DNA of 64,000 nucleotides from Bacteroidetes Order II. bacterium. Lineage in GTDB: Bacteria; Bacteroidota; Rhodothermia; Rhodothermales; UBA2364. The stretch is from positions 62,001 to 126,000 of the forward strand of contig JAEUSQ010000015.1 in assembly GCA_016788705.1 (NCBI GenBank), given 5' to 3'. The notes under the pieces were generated by a model. That model had not been told where the DNA came from. It made no database searches and saw only the letters and a list, made by a program, of their open reading frames with translations. Positions 8,601 to 16,960 of the stretch are shown piece after piece (position 1 is the stretch's first letter; each line of letters opens with the position of its first letter). The translations under genes and the position numbers were made by a program.

Positions 8601-8984
8601 TTATTTCATCAAAAGCATTTGGCGTGTCATTTTACCCGATCGGGTTTCGAGGCTGTAAAAATAAACCCCACTCGGCAATTCACCTGCATTAAATTTCACT
8701 TCATAAACGCCGGGTTCCATCGTTTCATCTTTAAGCGTAGCAATCAGCTTACCCAAAATATTATATACATTCACTTTTGCATATTGTTTGGTTTTCAACT
8801 CAAAGCGAATGACCGTAGAAGGATTAAACGGATTCGGAAAATTTTGGTACAATGCGAATGACTTGGGTTGGTCGTGGGTGATACGCAACAGATCGTCAAA
8901 GGATTTATAGGGTGTACGAGCCGCCAGTACAACCGACGAACTTACCATAAGTCCTAACAGAAAGGTAAAAATGACTTTTTTCAT
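8601..8984 (-). CDS. Secreted mini-protein consisting almost only of a T9SS type A sorting domain
   Basis: The 127-aa product has a signal peptide (residues 1-21, ending VLAA). About 18 residues of linker follow, and then a complete Por-secretion C-terminal sorting domain from about residue 43. The domain shows FALYQNFPNPFNPST, VYNILGKLIATL, LPSGVYFYSL and the terminal GKMTRQMLLMK. In normal cargo this domain follows a large functional domain, directs export through the type IX system and is cleaved on arrival. Here no cargo is attached. It could be a decayed cargo gene, a secreted peptide or an adaptor for the sorting machinery. It has its own terminator and no close operon partner. The domain call is confident and the function is unknown. 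Confidence 0.88.
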   Translation of the reverse strand: MKKVIFTFLLGLMVSSSVVLAARTPYKSFDDLLRITHDQPKSFALYQNFPNPFNPSTVIRFELKTKQYAKVNVYNILGKLIATLKDETMEPGVYEVKFNAGELPSGVYFYSLETRSGKMTRQMLLMK

Positions 8985-9068
8985 ACGACTACCACGAAGA
9001 AGTCAAGGGGTTAGACAAACTCAACAAGTAATATAAACAAAAGTTAGGCCAAAAGCGATACGTTAATG

Positions 9069-9419
9069 CTACCAATCAAAACTTTTTCGGTCGTTGGTAC
9101 TTTTGGGAGATGAAATCACCAAATACCGAACGTTTTTACCGGATTCATTCCGAAACTGGTGATATGTTTTAGGCGGTATTTCGAGGCCCTCGCCTGCATG
9201 TAGCACAAATTCGTCGTGTTCGATGGAAACGGTCGCCTCACCTTCTACCACATATAGATATTGTCGCGACTGATGGTGTAAGTGCCTGATTTCTGCATTT
9301 CCGGGAGGCGCAACTTCTTCTACGACGCTCAAATGGGGGTTATCCACCAGCCACCAGCCTTTGGCGTTCTCACCCCATTGGTAAGATTTTGCGTTTTCTG
9401 CACTTGTGGGTTTTTTCAT
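9069..9419 (-). CDS. Small single-domain cupin protein
   Basis: This 116-aa cupin has the two conserved motifs. Motif 1 is around IRHLHHQSRQYLYVVEGEA with histidines and a glutamate placed as metal ligands. Motif 2 is around IPPKTYHQFRN. Single-domain cupins bind a metal and may be isomerases, dioxygenases or sugar/ligand sensors; no specific activity can be assigned. I chose the ATG at 9419, which has GGAG six nt upstream. A longer frame from 9488 would run back into the response regulator gene. It lies 19 nt downstream of the LytTR regulator stop and probably belongs to that transcription unit. Confidence 0.85.
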   Translation of the reverse strand: MKKPTSAENAKSYQWGENAKGWWLVDNPHLSVVEEVAPPGNAEIRHLHHQSRQYLYVVEGEATVSIEHDEFVLHAGEGLEIPPKTYHQFRNESGKNVRYLVISSPKSTNDRKSFDW

Positions 9420-9438
9420 ACGATTCTCCGATACGAAC

Positions 9439-10128
9439 TTAGATTGTTTTAAGCCGTTTAAGTAACATATCTTTAAAAGATGCCCCAATTGGAATAACCG
9501 ATCGCCCGATCACAATAGATGAGTCTGCAATGTCCACAATCTGATCTATACGTACAATAAACGAGCGATGTACCCGAGAGAAGGCATTGGCAGGTAGTTT
9601 CTCCTCAAACCCTTTTATGGTTCCATGTACCACATAATTTTCTTTCACGGTATGGATCCGCACGTAGTCTCCCTGTGCTTCAATCCACTGGATATCCGTG
9701 AGCGCAAGCTTAACAAGCCGCCCTTCCGTTTTGATAAACACATAATCTTGTTCGGGTGACGCTTTTTCTTTTGCGGCCAGCATTCTGGACTGTGCCCGCT
9801 GGACAGCCTTTAAAAAGCGGGCATACTTCACAGGTTTCACCATATAGTCCGTTACTTCCACATCAAATGCTTCCACGGCATACTGCTCTTTTGCACTTAC
9901 CAAAATAACCATAGGTCGGTGTTCCAAACTTTGGATGAATTCGAGGCCCGTCATTTCCGGCATTTCAACATCCAGAAAAATCAGATCAACCGATTGTTTT
10001 TTAAGGACATTGGCCGCCTGAATGGCCGATTCGCAGGTGGCTACCAACTCCAGATCTGAGACCTGAGAAATGTAATGCTCCATGAGCATTCGGGCCATGT
10101 CGTCGTCGTCAACTAATAAACAGCGCAT
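9439..10128 (-). CDS. LytTR-type response regulator
   Basis: The 229-aa protein has a receiver domain (residues 1-115) with acidic pocket DDDD near residue 7. The phosphoacceptor is Asp53 in IFLDVEMPEMTG and the conserved lysine is Lys98 in VKPV. A LytTR DNA-binding domain (residues ~135-229) has IQWIEAQGDYVRIHT and the FSRVHRSFIV motif. It would act as a phosphorylation-controlled transcription factor in the cytoplasm. It starts about 90 nt downstream of the hybrid histidine kinase, so the two form a plausible two-component pair. The kinase's own HPt domain would pass phosphate to this receiver (inference). Confidence 0.93.
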   Translation of the reverse strand: MRCLLVDDDDMARMLMEHYISQVSDLELVATCESAIQAANVLKKQSVDLIFLDVEMPEMTGLEFIQSLEHRPMVILVSAKEQYAVEAFDVEVTDYMVKPVKYARFLKAVQRAQSRMLAAKEKASPEQDYVFIKTEGRLVKLALTDIQWIEAQGDYVRIHTVKENYVVHGTIKGFEEKLPANAFSRVHRSFIVRIDQIVDIADSSIVIGRSVIPIGASFKDMLLKRLKTI

Positions 10129-10220
10129 AACTCGCCAGGGTTTCGGGTGAACAAGGAAACAAGATAGGATTTAACCCTGCAAACATCAAACGAATCTCAA
10201 AAAACGGCCCAAAAAACATG

Positions 10221-12932
10221 CTAATTCGCCAGTTTTGTCCGGTGTTGTTTTAATTCGGCGATGGCCTGATCTGTAAGGGAAACAATGAATTGCATCCGAC
10301 CATCTTGTGGCGACATGGTCTTCCCTTCCGTTAAGTCCTGTTCCAACGTGTCTAATTGCTGCGCCAATGAATCTATGCCAATCATGCGGGCAGATGATTT
10401 CATTTTATGGGCAATAAATTTGACATGTGCAAAATTGCCCCGACGCCAGAACTCGGTCAGTTCATGAATCTGTTCAGGGGTTTGCATAAGGAAAAGGTCT
10501 ATGACCCGCACCACAAAGGCTTTATTACCAAGGGAATGATCCAATAATTGTTGAATATTGACCGACTGAGCGGGCAGTGAGTCTCCATTGGGAGGAGTGG
10601 GTTTTACCTCAAATTCGAGTGGGATCACAGGAGAAGCCACTACCGTTGTAGGGGGTGGTGTTTTTTCTACAGCTTTTTTACCTGTTGCTGGTGCCGCTAT
10701 CGGCTTGCTATCAGGCTGAAATGAAGGAGTTGTCGTCCAGCGAATGGTTTCTGGAACAGACTCAATTACGGGAACAGGGGCTTTTGGTGTACTGTTTTCC
10801 GTCGTCAGAACTGCTGGCTTCGGAGGTTGTTTGTTTGCTTGCGACTTTTGCCAATGAGAGACCAATACTTTGCGCAAATGGGCAGGCTCAAACGGTTTTA
10901 GCACAAAATCATTCATTCCTGCTTCAAAAACTTGGGCACGGTTTTCCGACAGCATAGAAGCCGTCAGGGCAATAATCGGCAATTCCGTAGAGGTTTTTTT
11001 TAGATTTTGCCGGATAAACTTGGTAGCCTCAATACCATCCATACCGGGCATCTGAATATCCATCAAGATGAGGTCGAAATGGTTTTCCCGTACTTTTTCG
11101 ATGGCTACGAGACCACTTTCAGCCACATCCACTACCGCCCCCCACTTTGTCAACATCTGATGGGCCACGAATTGGTTCATATTATTGTCTTCGACCACCA
11201 AAATGCGAGCGTTGAGCAGGCTTTGGTCCACCTCTAAGCCTTCGTGGGTAGTTGAAGCAGCAACAGACTGCTCCGAAACCAAGAAGGGCAGTACAACGCG
11301 GAACACAGTCCCTTCATTTACGACACTCTTCACTTCGATATTTCCGCCTTGTTGCGACACCAATTCTTTCACAATGGCCAATCCCAACCCTGTACCGCCA
11401 TATTTTCTGGTGGTATCGGTAGCTGCTTGGCTGAAACTGTCAAAAATTCGAGGCAGTTTTTCAGCGGAAATCCCAATACCCGTATCCTCCACTATAAAGA
11501 CCAATGGGATTTTTCCCTCGGTAACCACATCGGCACTCACTTTCAACCTCACTTCGCCCTTTTCGGTAAATTTAATGGCATTTCCCACCAAGTTTAACAG
11601 AATTTGACGGAGGCGAACTTGGTCCCCTACTACACTTTGAGGTAGGTTTTCTTCTGGTAGAATTTGCAGCTTAAGTCCTTTGCGCTCGGCTGTAAACCGC
11701 AGCATGGCATAGAGACCCTTAAATAACTCGTCTAAGCGGAATGGTACTTCTTCAAAATCTATTTTCCCCGCATCAATCTTTGCGAAGTCGAGAATATCAT
11801 TGATCAACGCGAGCAAAGATCCGGCAGAGAACTGAATGGCTTCCAGATACCGAGATTGCTGACGGGTGAGGCTTGTTTCTTCCAGAAGATGCGTCAAACC
11901 AATAACGGCATTTAAAGGCGTCCGCATTTCATGGCTCATATTGGCTAAAAACCGTTCCTTAGACCTGATAGACTGCTCCGCGATGTCGTTTGCACGTAAC
12001 AGATCGGCCTCCGACCGCTTTCGTTCGGTTATATCACGCAAATAGGCCGTGAACAAACGTCGGTCATTATTCTCTATTGGGGTGATGGCCAGTTCAACCG
12101 GAAAGGGTTGTCCATTTTTATGGACGGCCTGCATCTCCATATGCCGACCTAAAACAGGCCCTTGCCCCGTTCTTAAATAATTTTGTATCCCTTTTCGGAG
12201 GATTTCGCGATGCTCTGGAATCAACAATTCCTCTGCCAGCGACTGCCCTATAATTTCGTTTTTGGTGTAGCCAAAGGTACGTTCTGCTGCTGGATTGAAC
12301 TCCAAAATTCGTGAATACTCATCTATGGTAACAATCGCATCTAATGCCGATTCCAAGATCGCCGATTTTCGGGTCTCGCTTTCCCGTAGCCGATGGGTCG
12401 TTCTTTGGCGTTCTTGTAGTTCTTGTAACAACGCCTGATGGGCTAAGCAACGAGAAACAGATTCACCAAATTGTTGGGCAATCGGCTGGAGTTGATTTAG
12501 TTCGCGGGTATAAAACGGAAGTCGGCGCTTGGCATCATACAGTTTTAGAAAGCCCAAGTTTTCTAATCGAAAAACAGCAAATACTCCTTCCGGATAAACA
12601 ATATCTTCGGTGATTAATTCAGAAAAGGCTTCGTGTTCGCTGGAAAGGCTCCAGAATGCGGCCTCGCGTGTCCGTAGGGCAAGTGGATGATCGTAGGCTA
12701 TCACTCCTTCCGTCATGCGGATTTTAGGCTCGGCATAGAGTAGCTCATAACGACGTCCTTCCCCGGCCTGTTTTTCAACCCAAACAGAAACTAAATCTAA
12801 ATTTTTGCGAGCAGCGAGTACTTCCACAAACGCTGCGCAATTGGTCTGAACATCCAAAGAAGTCCCGATAGACAGCGAAATCTCATACAACGTCGCTATA
12901 TCATGTGCTATGTCGAAGCCTGAAAATTGCAT
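10221..12932 (-). CDS. Hybrid sensor histidine kinase (GAF-PAS-HisKA-HATPase-REC-HPt)
   Basis: From the ATG at 12932 the protein is 903 aa. Domains in order: GAF-like (about 6-165), PAS with PAC (about 195-305, ALDAIVTIDEYSRILEFNPA), HisKA with His334 in MSHEMRTPLNA, HATPase with N box GNAIKF and G boxes DTGIGIS and GTGLGLA, receiver with Asp625 in LILMDIQMPGMDG, a Pro/Thr-rich linker, and a C-terminal HPt with His842 in AHKMKSS. No membrane segment is visible, so this is a cytoplasmic phosphorelay kinase. It lies upstream of the LytTR regulator. The frame stays open for 111 further codons (to a TTG at 13265), encoding a Cys-rich stretch of lower GC without any ATG. Whether that part is translated is unresolved. 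Confidence 0.93.
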   Translation of the reverse strand: MQFSGFDIAHDIATLYEISLSIGTSLDVQTNCAAFVEVLAARKNLDLVSVWVEKQAGEGRRYELLYAEPKIRMTEGVIAYDHPLALRTREAAFWSLSSEHEAFSELITEDIVYPEGVFAVFRLENLGFLKLYDAKRRLPFYTRELNQLQPIAQQFGESVSRCLAHQALLQELQERQRTTHRLRESETRKSAILESALDAIVTIDEYSRILEFNPAAERTFGYTKNEIIGQSLAEELLIPEHREILRKGIQNYLRTGQGPVLGRHMEMQAVHKNGQPFPVELAITPIENNDRRLFTAYLRDITERKRSEADLLRANDIAEQSIRSKERFLANMSHEMRTPLNAVIGLTHLLEETSLTRQQSRYLEAIQFSAGSLLALINDILDFAKIDAGKIDFEEVPFRLDELFKGLYAMLRFTAERKGLKLQILPEENLPQSVVGDQVRLRQILLNLVGNAIKFTEKGEVRLKVSADVVTEGKIPLVFIVEDTGIGISAEKLPRIFDSFSQAATDTTRKYGGTGLGLAIVKELVSQQGGNIEVKSVVNEGTVFRVVLPFLVSEQSVAASTTHEGLEVDQSLLNARILVVEDNNMNQFVAHQMLTKWGAVVDVAESGLVAIEKVRENHFDLILMDIQMPGMDGIEATKFIRQNLKKTSTELPIIALTASMLSENRAQVFEAGMNDFVLKPFEPAHLRKVLVSHWQKSQANKQPPKPAVLTTENSTPKAPVPVIESVPETIRWTTTPSFQPDSKPIAAPATGKKAVEKTPPPTTVVASPVIPLEFEVKPTPPNGDSLPAQSVNIQQLLDHSLGNKAFVVRVIDLFLMQTPEQIHELTEFWRRGNFAHVKFIAHKMKSSARMIGIDSLAQQLDTLEQDLTEGKTMSPQDGRMQFIVSLTDQAIAELKQHRTKLAN

Positions 12933-13406
12933 AACCGCGCTACCGTGTTCCGAGGTGAAGGTATTTGAACCAATTAATCTACCACATATTCCTAATGGGT
13001 GCAAACATGATGCCTTATTTCCATTCACACAATTTTTTTGACGATTTTCTATTCCGCAACTTATCTTGCACTCGTCATATTTAGGTTGACCTCTACCTTT
13101 TATCTCATATTGAGACAATGCTTCTGCAAAAATTCTTTCGTAGAAAAAACGCGCTTCAAAGCCACAATTTCGACTTTCATCATTAATTTGCGATAAAAGG
13201 TAATTCACACTGTCATTTTTTGGTATGGTAGTTGATATATTGAATGATATAGCTGTGTCCTGCAATCCGGTCTGTTTTGCATATACGCTCTATCATTCCG
13301 CCAAAGACCTTACCAATACATAGTTTAAAAATACATTAATACGCTTTATATAATAGCTTATCTGATAAGACTTGCTATTGTATAAGGGTGATGATACAGG
13401 CGTTTT

Positions 13407-14441
13407 ATGAACCAAGCAGTTAATATACTGATTACAGGTGCAGGAGGGGCTGCGGCAGTATCCGTATTTAAAGCCCTTAATTTGCCTAACATCACTTGTT
13501 TTATGGCTGATATAGACCCCTATGCTGCGGGCCTATATTTGGTTTCGCCGGAGCGCAGGATATTGTTACCACGTGGTGACCACAAGGCTTTTATACCAAC
13601 CTTGCTCCATGCCTGCCAAAGCAATGGGATAGATGTGTTAATCCCTACTGTTGAGGTTGAATTTTTGTCAATATCTAAATACCGCAACTTGTTTGAGTTT
13701 GATGGAACCCAGTTGATGCTGGCTCCTCAAGAAACACTGGACCTGTGTCTGGATAAGTGGACACTTTTACAGGCCGCCCAAGAAGTCATTCCGATCCCAC
13801 GCACGGCCCTGCTAACCAACACCTTAGACACCACCGACTGGATGCTCCCTGTGATTGCAAAACCCCGAAAAGGGAGCGGTTCAAATGGAATCCACCTGAT
13901 TAAATCGTGGGATTCACTGGCACTCGTTCCAAAAGATGAGTCTTATATTATTCAGGCATATTTACCTGGCCCCGAATTTTCGGTAGATGTCTTTGCTACC
14001 GCCAAAGGCAAAGTGATGGCAGCAGTTCCCCGCGAGCGGTTAAAGATTGATTCTGGGATTGCCGTTGCGGCGAGGATTCGTAGAGATCCCACCTTAGAAA
14101 AGTGGGCCATGAAGCTTGCAGAACGCCTCAAGTTGACATTCTGTGCCAATGTCCAGTTCAAGTTAGACCATGACGGAACCCCACGTTTGCTCGAAATAAA
14201 TGCACGTTTCCCCGGAACCATGCCCCTAACCGTAGCTGCAGGTATAAACATGCCTTTATTATGCCTTCAATCACTTTACGGTGAAACCATCCATGCAGAT
14301 CAATGTAAATATGAAGAAATTTCCGTCATGCGCTATTTGCAAGAAACCATTGTACCCTCTGGTGAAGTGGAAGCATTAGAAAAGGAAAAGGCCTACATGA
14401 CCCACCCAGACCGCTATAAATCCGCCTTAAATTCCGCCTAA
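13407..14441 (+). CDS. ATP-grasp enzyme of the carbamoyl-phosphate-synthase-like type
   Basis: This 344-aa protein begins with a pre-ATP-grasp Rossmann-like domain (NILITGAGGAAAVSVFKAL), followed by the ATP-grasp fold. The ATP-binding PVIAKPRKGSGSNGI segment is around residue 150. The metal-binding end is in QFKLDHDGTPRLLEINARFPG around residue 250. ATP-grasp enzymes ligate a carboxylate to an amine or thiol via an acyl phosphate. The substrates cannot be told from sequence. The gene is first in a tight cassette with a PHP-domain protein (11 nt downstream) and a processive-type glycosyltransferase. It is divergent from the hybrid kinase across 474 bp measured to the ATG at 12932, or 141 bp if the kinase starts at 13265. 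Confidence 0.88.
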   Translation: MNQAVNILITGAGGAAAVSVFKALNLPNITCFMADIDPYAAGLYLVSPERRILLPRGDHKAFIPTLLHACQSNGIDVLIPTVEVEFLSISKYRNLFEFDGTQLMLAPQETLDLCLDKWTLLQAAQEVIPIPRTALLTNTLDTTDWMLPVIAKPRKGSGSNGIHLIKSWDSLALVPKDESYIIQAYLPGPEFSVDVFATAKGKVMAAVPRERLKIDSGIAVAARIRRDPTLEKWAMKLAERLKLTFCANVQFKLDHDGTPRLLEINARFPGTMPLTVAAGINMPLLCLQSLYGETIHADQCKYEEISVMRYLQETIVPSGEVEALEKEKAYMTHPDRYKSALNSA

Positions 14442-14452
14442 CCCTTATTCCT

Positions 14453-15202
14453 ATGTCTGCAAAAAAATTAAACTTAAGGGAAGACCTCCATATTCACTCC
14501 ACCTTTTCGGACGGAGCGGATAGTATAGAAAACAACATCCGAATGGCAATCAGTCGCGGGTTAACGCATATTTGCTGCGTAGATCATGTGCGACGAGATA
14601 CCAATTGGGTCCCGAATTATGTGGATCAGATCCATCAATTCAGACGCAAATACGGGGATCAGATCAAAATCAGCATTGGCATTGAGGCCAAGTTTATCAA
14701 TGCCGCCGGAGATTTGGACTTACCAGATAACATAGAAGGGGTTGAATACATATTTGCTGCCGACCACCAGTTCCCCTACGGCATTGACATTTATAATCCC
14801 CGTCAAATAAAGGAATTATTGGATGAAGGTTTGGTACAACAGGAAGTTCTTTTCCGCCACTTGATTCGTGCGACCATTGGCGCAATGTGGAAATATTCTG
14901 AACAGGCAACGGTTGTGATTGCCCATTTATTCAGTATTTTGCCTAAAGTCGGTCTTTTGGAGCAAGACATCCATATAGAATTGAAAGCGGCTTTGGCGCG
15001 TGCAGCCATAGAAACCGGATCTCAGATCGAAATTTCGGAGCGTTGGCAATGCCCACAATTGGAATCCGCTCACTTCTTATGGGAAATGGGTGTTGAAATG
15101 CCTGTCAGTACCGATAGCCATAAAAAAGAAACCATTGGGGAATATCAGTTTGTCCGGACCATTGCCACACAACTACCTTTACTTTCCATCGAAATAGACT
15201 AA
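14453..15202 (+). CDS. PHP-domain metal-dependent phosphoesterase-like protein
   Basis: The 249-aa PHP-domain protein has the metal-binding motifs in order: DLHIHSTFSDG (residues ~11-21), CVDHVRRD, GIEAKFI, FAADHQFPYG, VVIAHLF and STDSHKKE near the C-terminus. PHP domains bind three metals and cleave phosphate esters, as in histidinol-phosphate phosphatase or the polymerase exonuclease domain. The length and single-domain layout resemble HisJ-type phosphatases, but no his gene is near. It is sandwiched between the ATP-grasp enzyme (11 nt upstream) and the glycosyltransferase, which points to a dephosphorylation step in making or recycling a glycan- or peptide-like product (inference). Confidence 0.85.
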   Translation: MSAKKLNLREDLHIHSTFSDGADSIENNIRMAISRGLTHICCVDHVRRDTNWVPNYVDQIHQFRRKYGDQIKISIGIEAKFINAAGDLDLPDNIEGVEYIFAADHQFPYGIDIYNPRQIKELLDEGLVQQEVLFRHLIRATIGAMWKYSEQATVVIAHLFSILPKVGLLEQDIHIELKAALARAAIETGSQIEISERWQCPQLESAHFLWEMGVEMPVSTDSHKKETIGEYQFVRTIATQLPLLSIEID

Positions 15203-15283
15203 ATCCAATGGAGTTAAAGATGGGAAGTAGCGTGCATGTGCCAGTCGGAAAGCTTGTAAATCCTCGCATCCCAACAATATACC

Positions 15284-16930
15284 TTGGAATTCATACTTAT
15301 CACCCTGAAATGGGTCATGGTTTTTTTCGTTATTTTAGGGACCATGCCTATTTTTGCATCTTTTTATCAATTCATTCTTGCAGGCTTTCATCAGTTTAGC
15401 GATCATTATAACCGTGTAGAAAACTACTATCCGAGGGTTGCTGTTGTTGTGCCCGCCTGGAATGAGGGCGCGGTGATTGGTGCAACCATAGACCGTTTGA
15501 TGAAGATGGAATATCCCGAAGATCGGTTACGAGTATATGTGGTAGATGATGCCAGCACCGATGACACCCCTGACGTTATCCAACAAAAGGCAAAAGAGTA
15601 TTCCGGCAGAACCTTTCATATTCGCCGCGAGAAAGGCGGGCAAGGTAAGGCACACACCCTCAATCATGGCATTCAGCAGCTTCTACATTCAGAACCGGAA
15701 ACTACGCTAAATAACACTCCTGAAGAAGTTTTCAACTCGCCTTTAGAGCCCGATACAGAAACATTTACCCGCCCCAACTTCGAACAAATTGGACGTTATA
15801 TGCCCAATTGGGCACATCTTGATGAATTGGCACAGGTCACAGGCGATCAGTGGGTGGAAGCCTTAATGATCATAGACGCCGATGTCATTTTTGAACGTGA
15901 TGCCCTGCGCAAAATGGCACGCCACCTTTCTGACCCAGAGATTGGTGCTGTAACGGCTTATATAAAGGAAGGGTCTTCACCCGGAAACTATATGCAGAAA
16001 TTTATCGGCTACGAATATATTACGGCACAGGCTGCTTCGCGACGGGCGCAAAATGTTTTAGGAGCGATGTTTTGTTTGGCGGGTGGTGCGCAACTACATT
16101 CCCGCGAAAACCTAGAACTCATAGGCGGACGGATAGACACCAGTTCTTTGGCAGAAGACACCTTTACTACATTTAAAACCCAGATCGAAGCAGGAAAAAA
16201 GGTGGTATTTGAAGGAAATGCGATTGTTTGGGCAGAAGAGCCGGATGATGTGAATGGTCTTTGGAAACAACGCTTGCGCTGGGCAAGAGGCAATGTTCAG
16301 TTAACCAAGCACTTCAAGCATCTTTGGTTCAACAAAACATACCACAGGAAGTTGGGTGGGTTTGCATTTGGGTTTATCTGGTTCAATATTTTTTTGATGC
16401 CCGTCCTTATGATCTTGTCTTCGATAGGCTTGGTTTCGCTTTATTTCATGGATTTCCCCTTTGCTTGGGAAGTTTTTCGGGCTTTTTGGCTTTTTCACGC
16501 CATCAACTATTTATTTGTTACCCTCATGTCTTTTGCCATTGATCCTTTTACAGCCAAGCGAACGTGGTTAGAAGGCTTTCTGTTTCCTGGCATCATTTCG
16601 TTTTCGGTAATTGTCTATTCTTGCTTCCCCGGTCAATTCGTGCGCCAAGTGACGGAATGGCTGGTTGGATCGGGGTTGTTCCCACCAGACTGGGTGGTTC
16701 AGGGAATCATTCTGTTTATTTATGCTTGGCAAGCCTTGTGTATGGTTGCGGCTTGGGGGGTGCGTGCAATTGACAAAACCCGATTTAAATGGCTCTCGCC
16801 GATGCTTATGTACTTTGTTGGTTTTGGCCCCATGCTGTGCGCAATCACGTTTCATTCATACATCTTAGAGGCACAAGGTGCAGAGATGAAGTGGGACAAA
16901 ACGATCAAAACTGGCAAAGTAAAGTCATAA
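15284..16930 (+). CDS. Membrane glycosyltransferase family 2, cellulose-synthase-like
   Basis: This is a 548-aa GT2 enzyme. An N-terminal TM helix (about residues 5-32) is followed by a GT-A domain with VVVPAWNEGAVIGATIDRL, the nucleotide-binding VVDDASTDDTPD, and the DxD equivalent IIDADVIFE. The acceptor motif is QRLRWARGN. Four or so C-terminal TM helices follow (from about residue 355). QxxRW and the TM layout are typical of processive synthases such as cellulose, hyaluronan or poly-GlcNAc synthases. An unusual insertion of about 60 acidic residues (about 135-195) lies between the DDAST motif and the DAD motif. The start is uncertain: a TTG at 15284 or an ATG at 15317; neither has a Shine-Dalgarno sequence. 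The sugar and acceptor are unknown. Confidence 0.88.
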   Translation: MEFILITLKWVMVFFVILGTMPIFASFYQFILAGFHQFSDHYNRVENYYPRVAVVVPAWNEGAVIGATIDRLMKMEYPEDRLRVYVVDDASTDDTPDVIQQKAKEYSGRTFHIRREKGGQGKAHTLNHGIQQLLHSEPETTLNNTPEEVFNSPLEPDTETFTRPNFEQIGRYMPNWAHLDELAQVTGDQWVEALMIIDADVIFERDALRKMARHLSDPEIGAVTAYIKEGSSPGNYMQKFIGYEYITAQAASRRAQNVLGAMFCLAGGAQLHSRENLELIGGRIDTSSLAEDTFTTFKTQIEAGKKVVFEGNAIVWAEEPDDVNGLWKQRLRWARGNVQLTKHFKHLWFNKTYHRKLGGFAFGFIWFNIFLMPVLMILSSIGLVSLYFMDFPFAWEVFRAFWLFHAINYLFVTLMSFAIDPFTAKRTWLEGFLFPGIISFSVIVYSCFPGQFVRQVTEWLVGSGLFPPDWVVQGIILFIYAWQALCMVAAWGVRAIDKTRFKWLSPMLMYFVGFGPMLCAITFHSYILEAQGAEMKWDKTIKTGKVKS

Positions 16931-16960
16931 AAAAAGTCGTATGGACTTGTAAGAAAAGGC

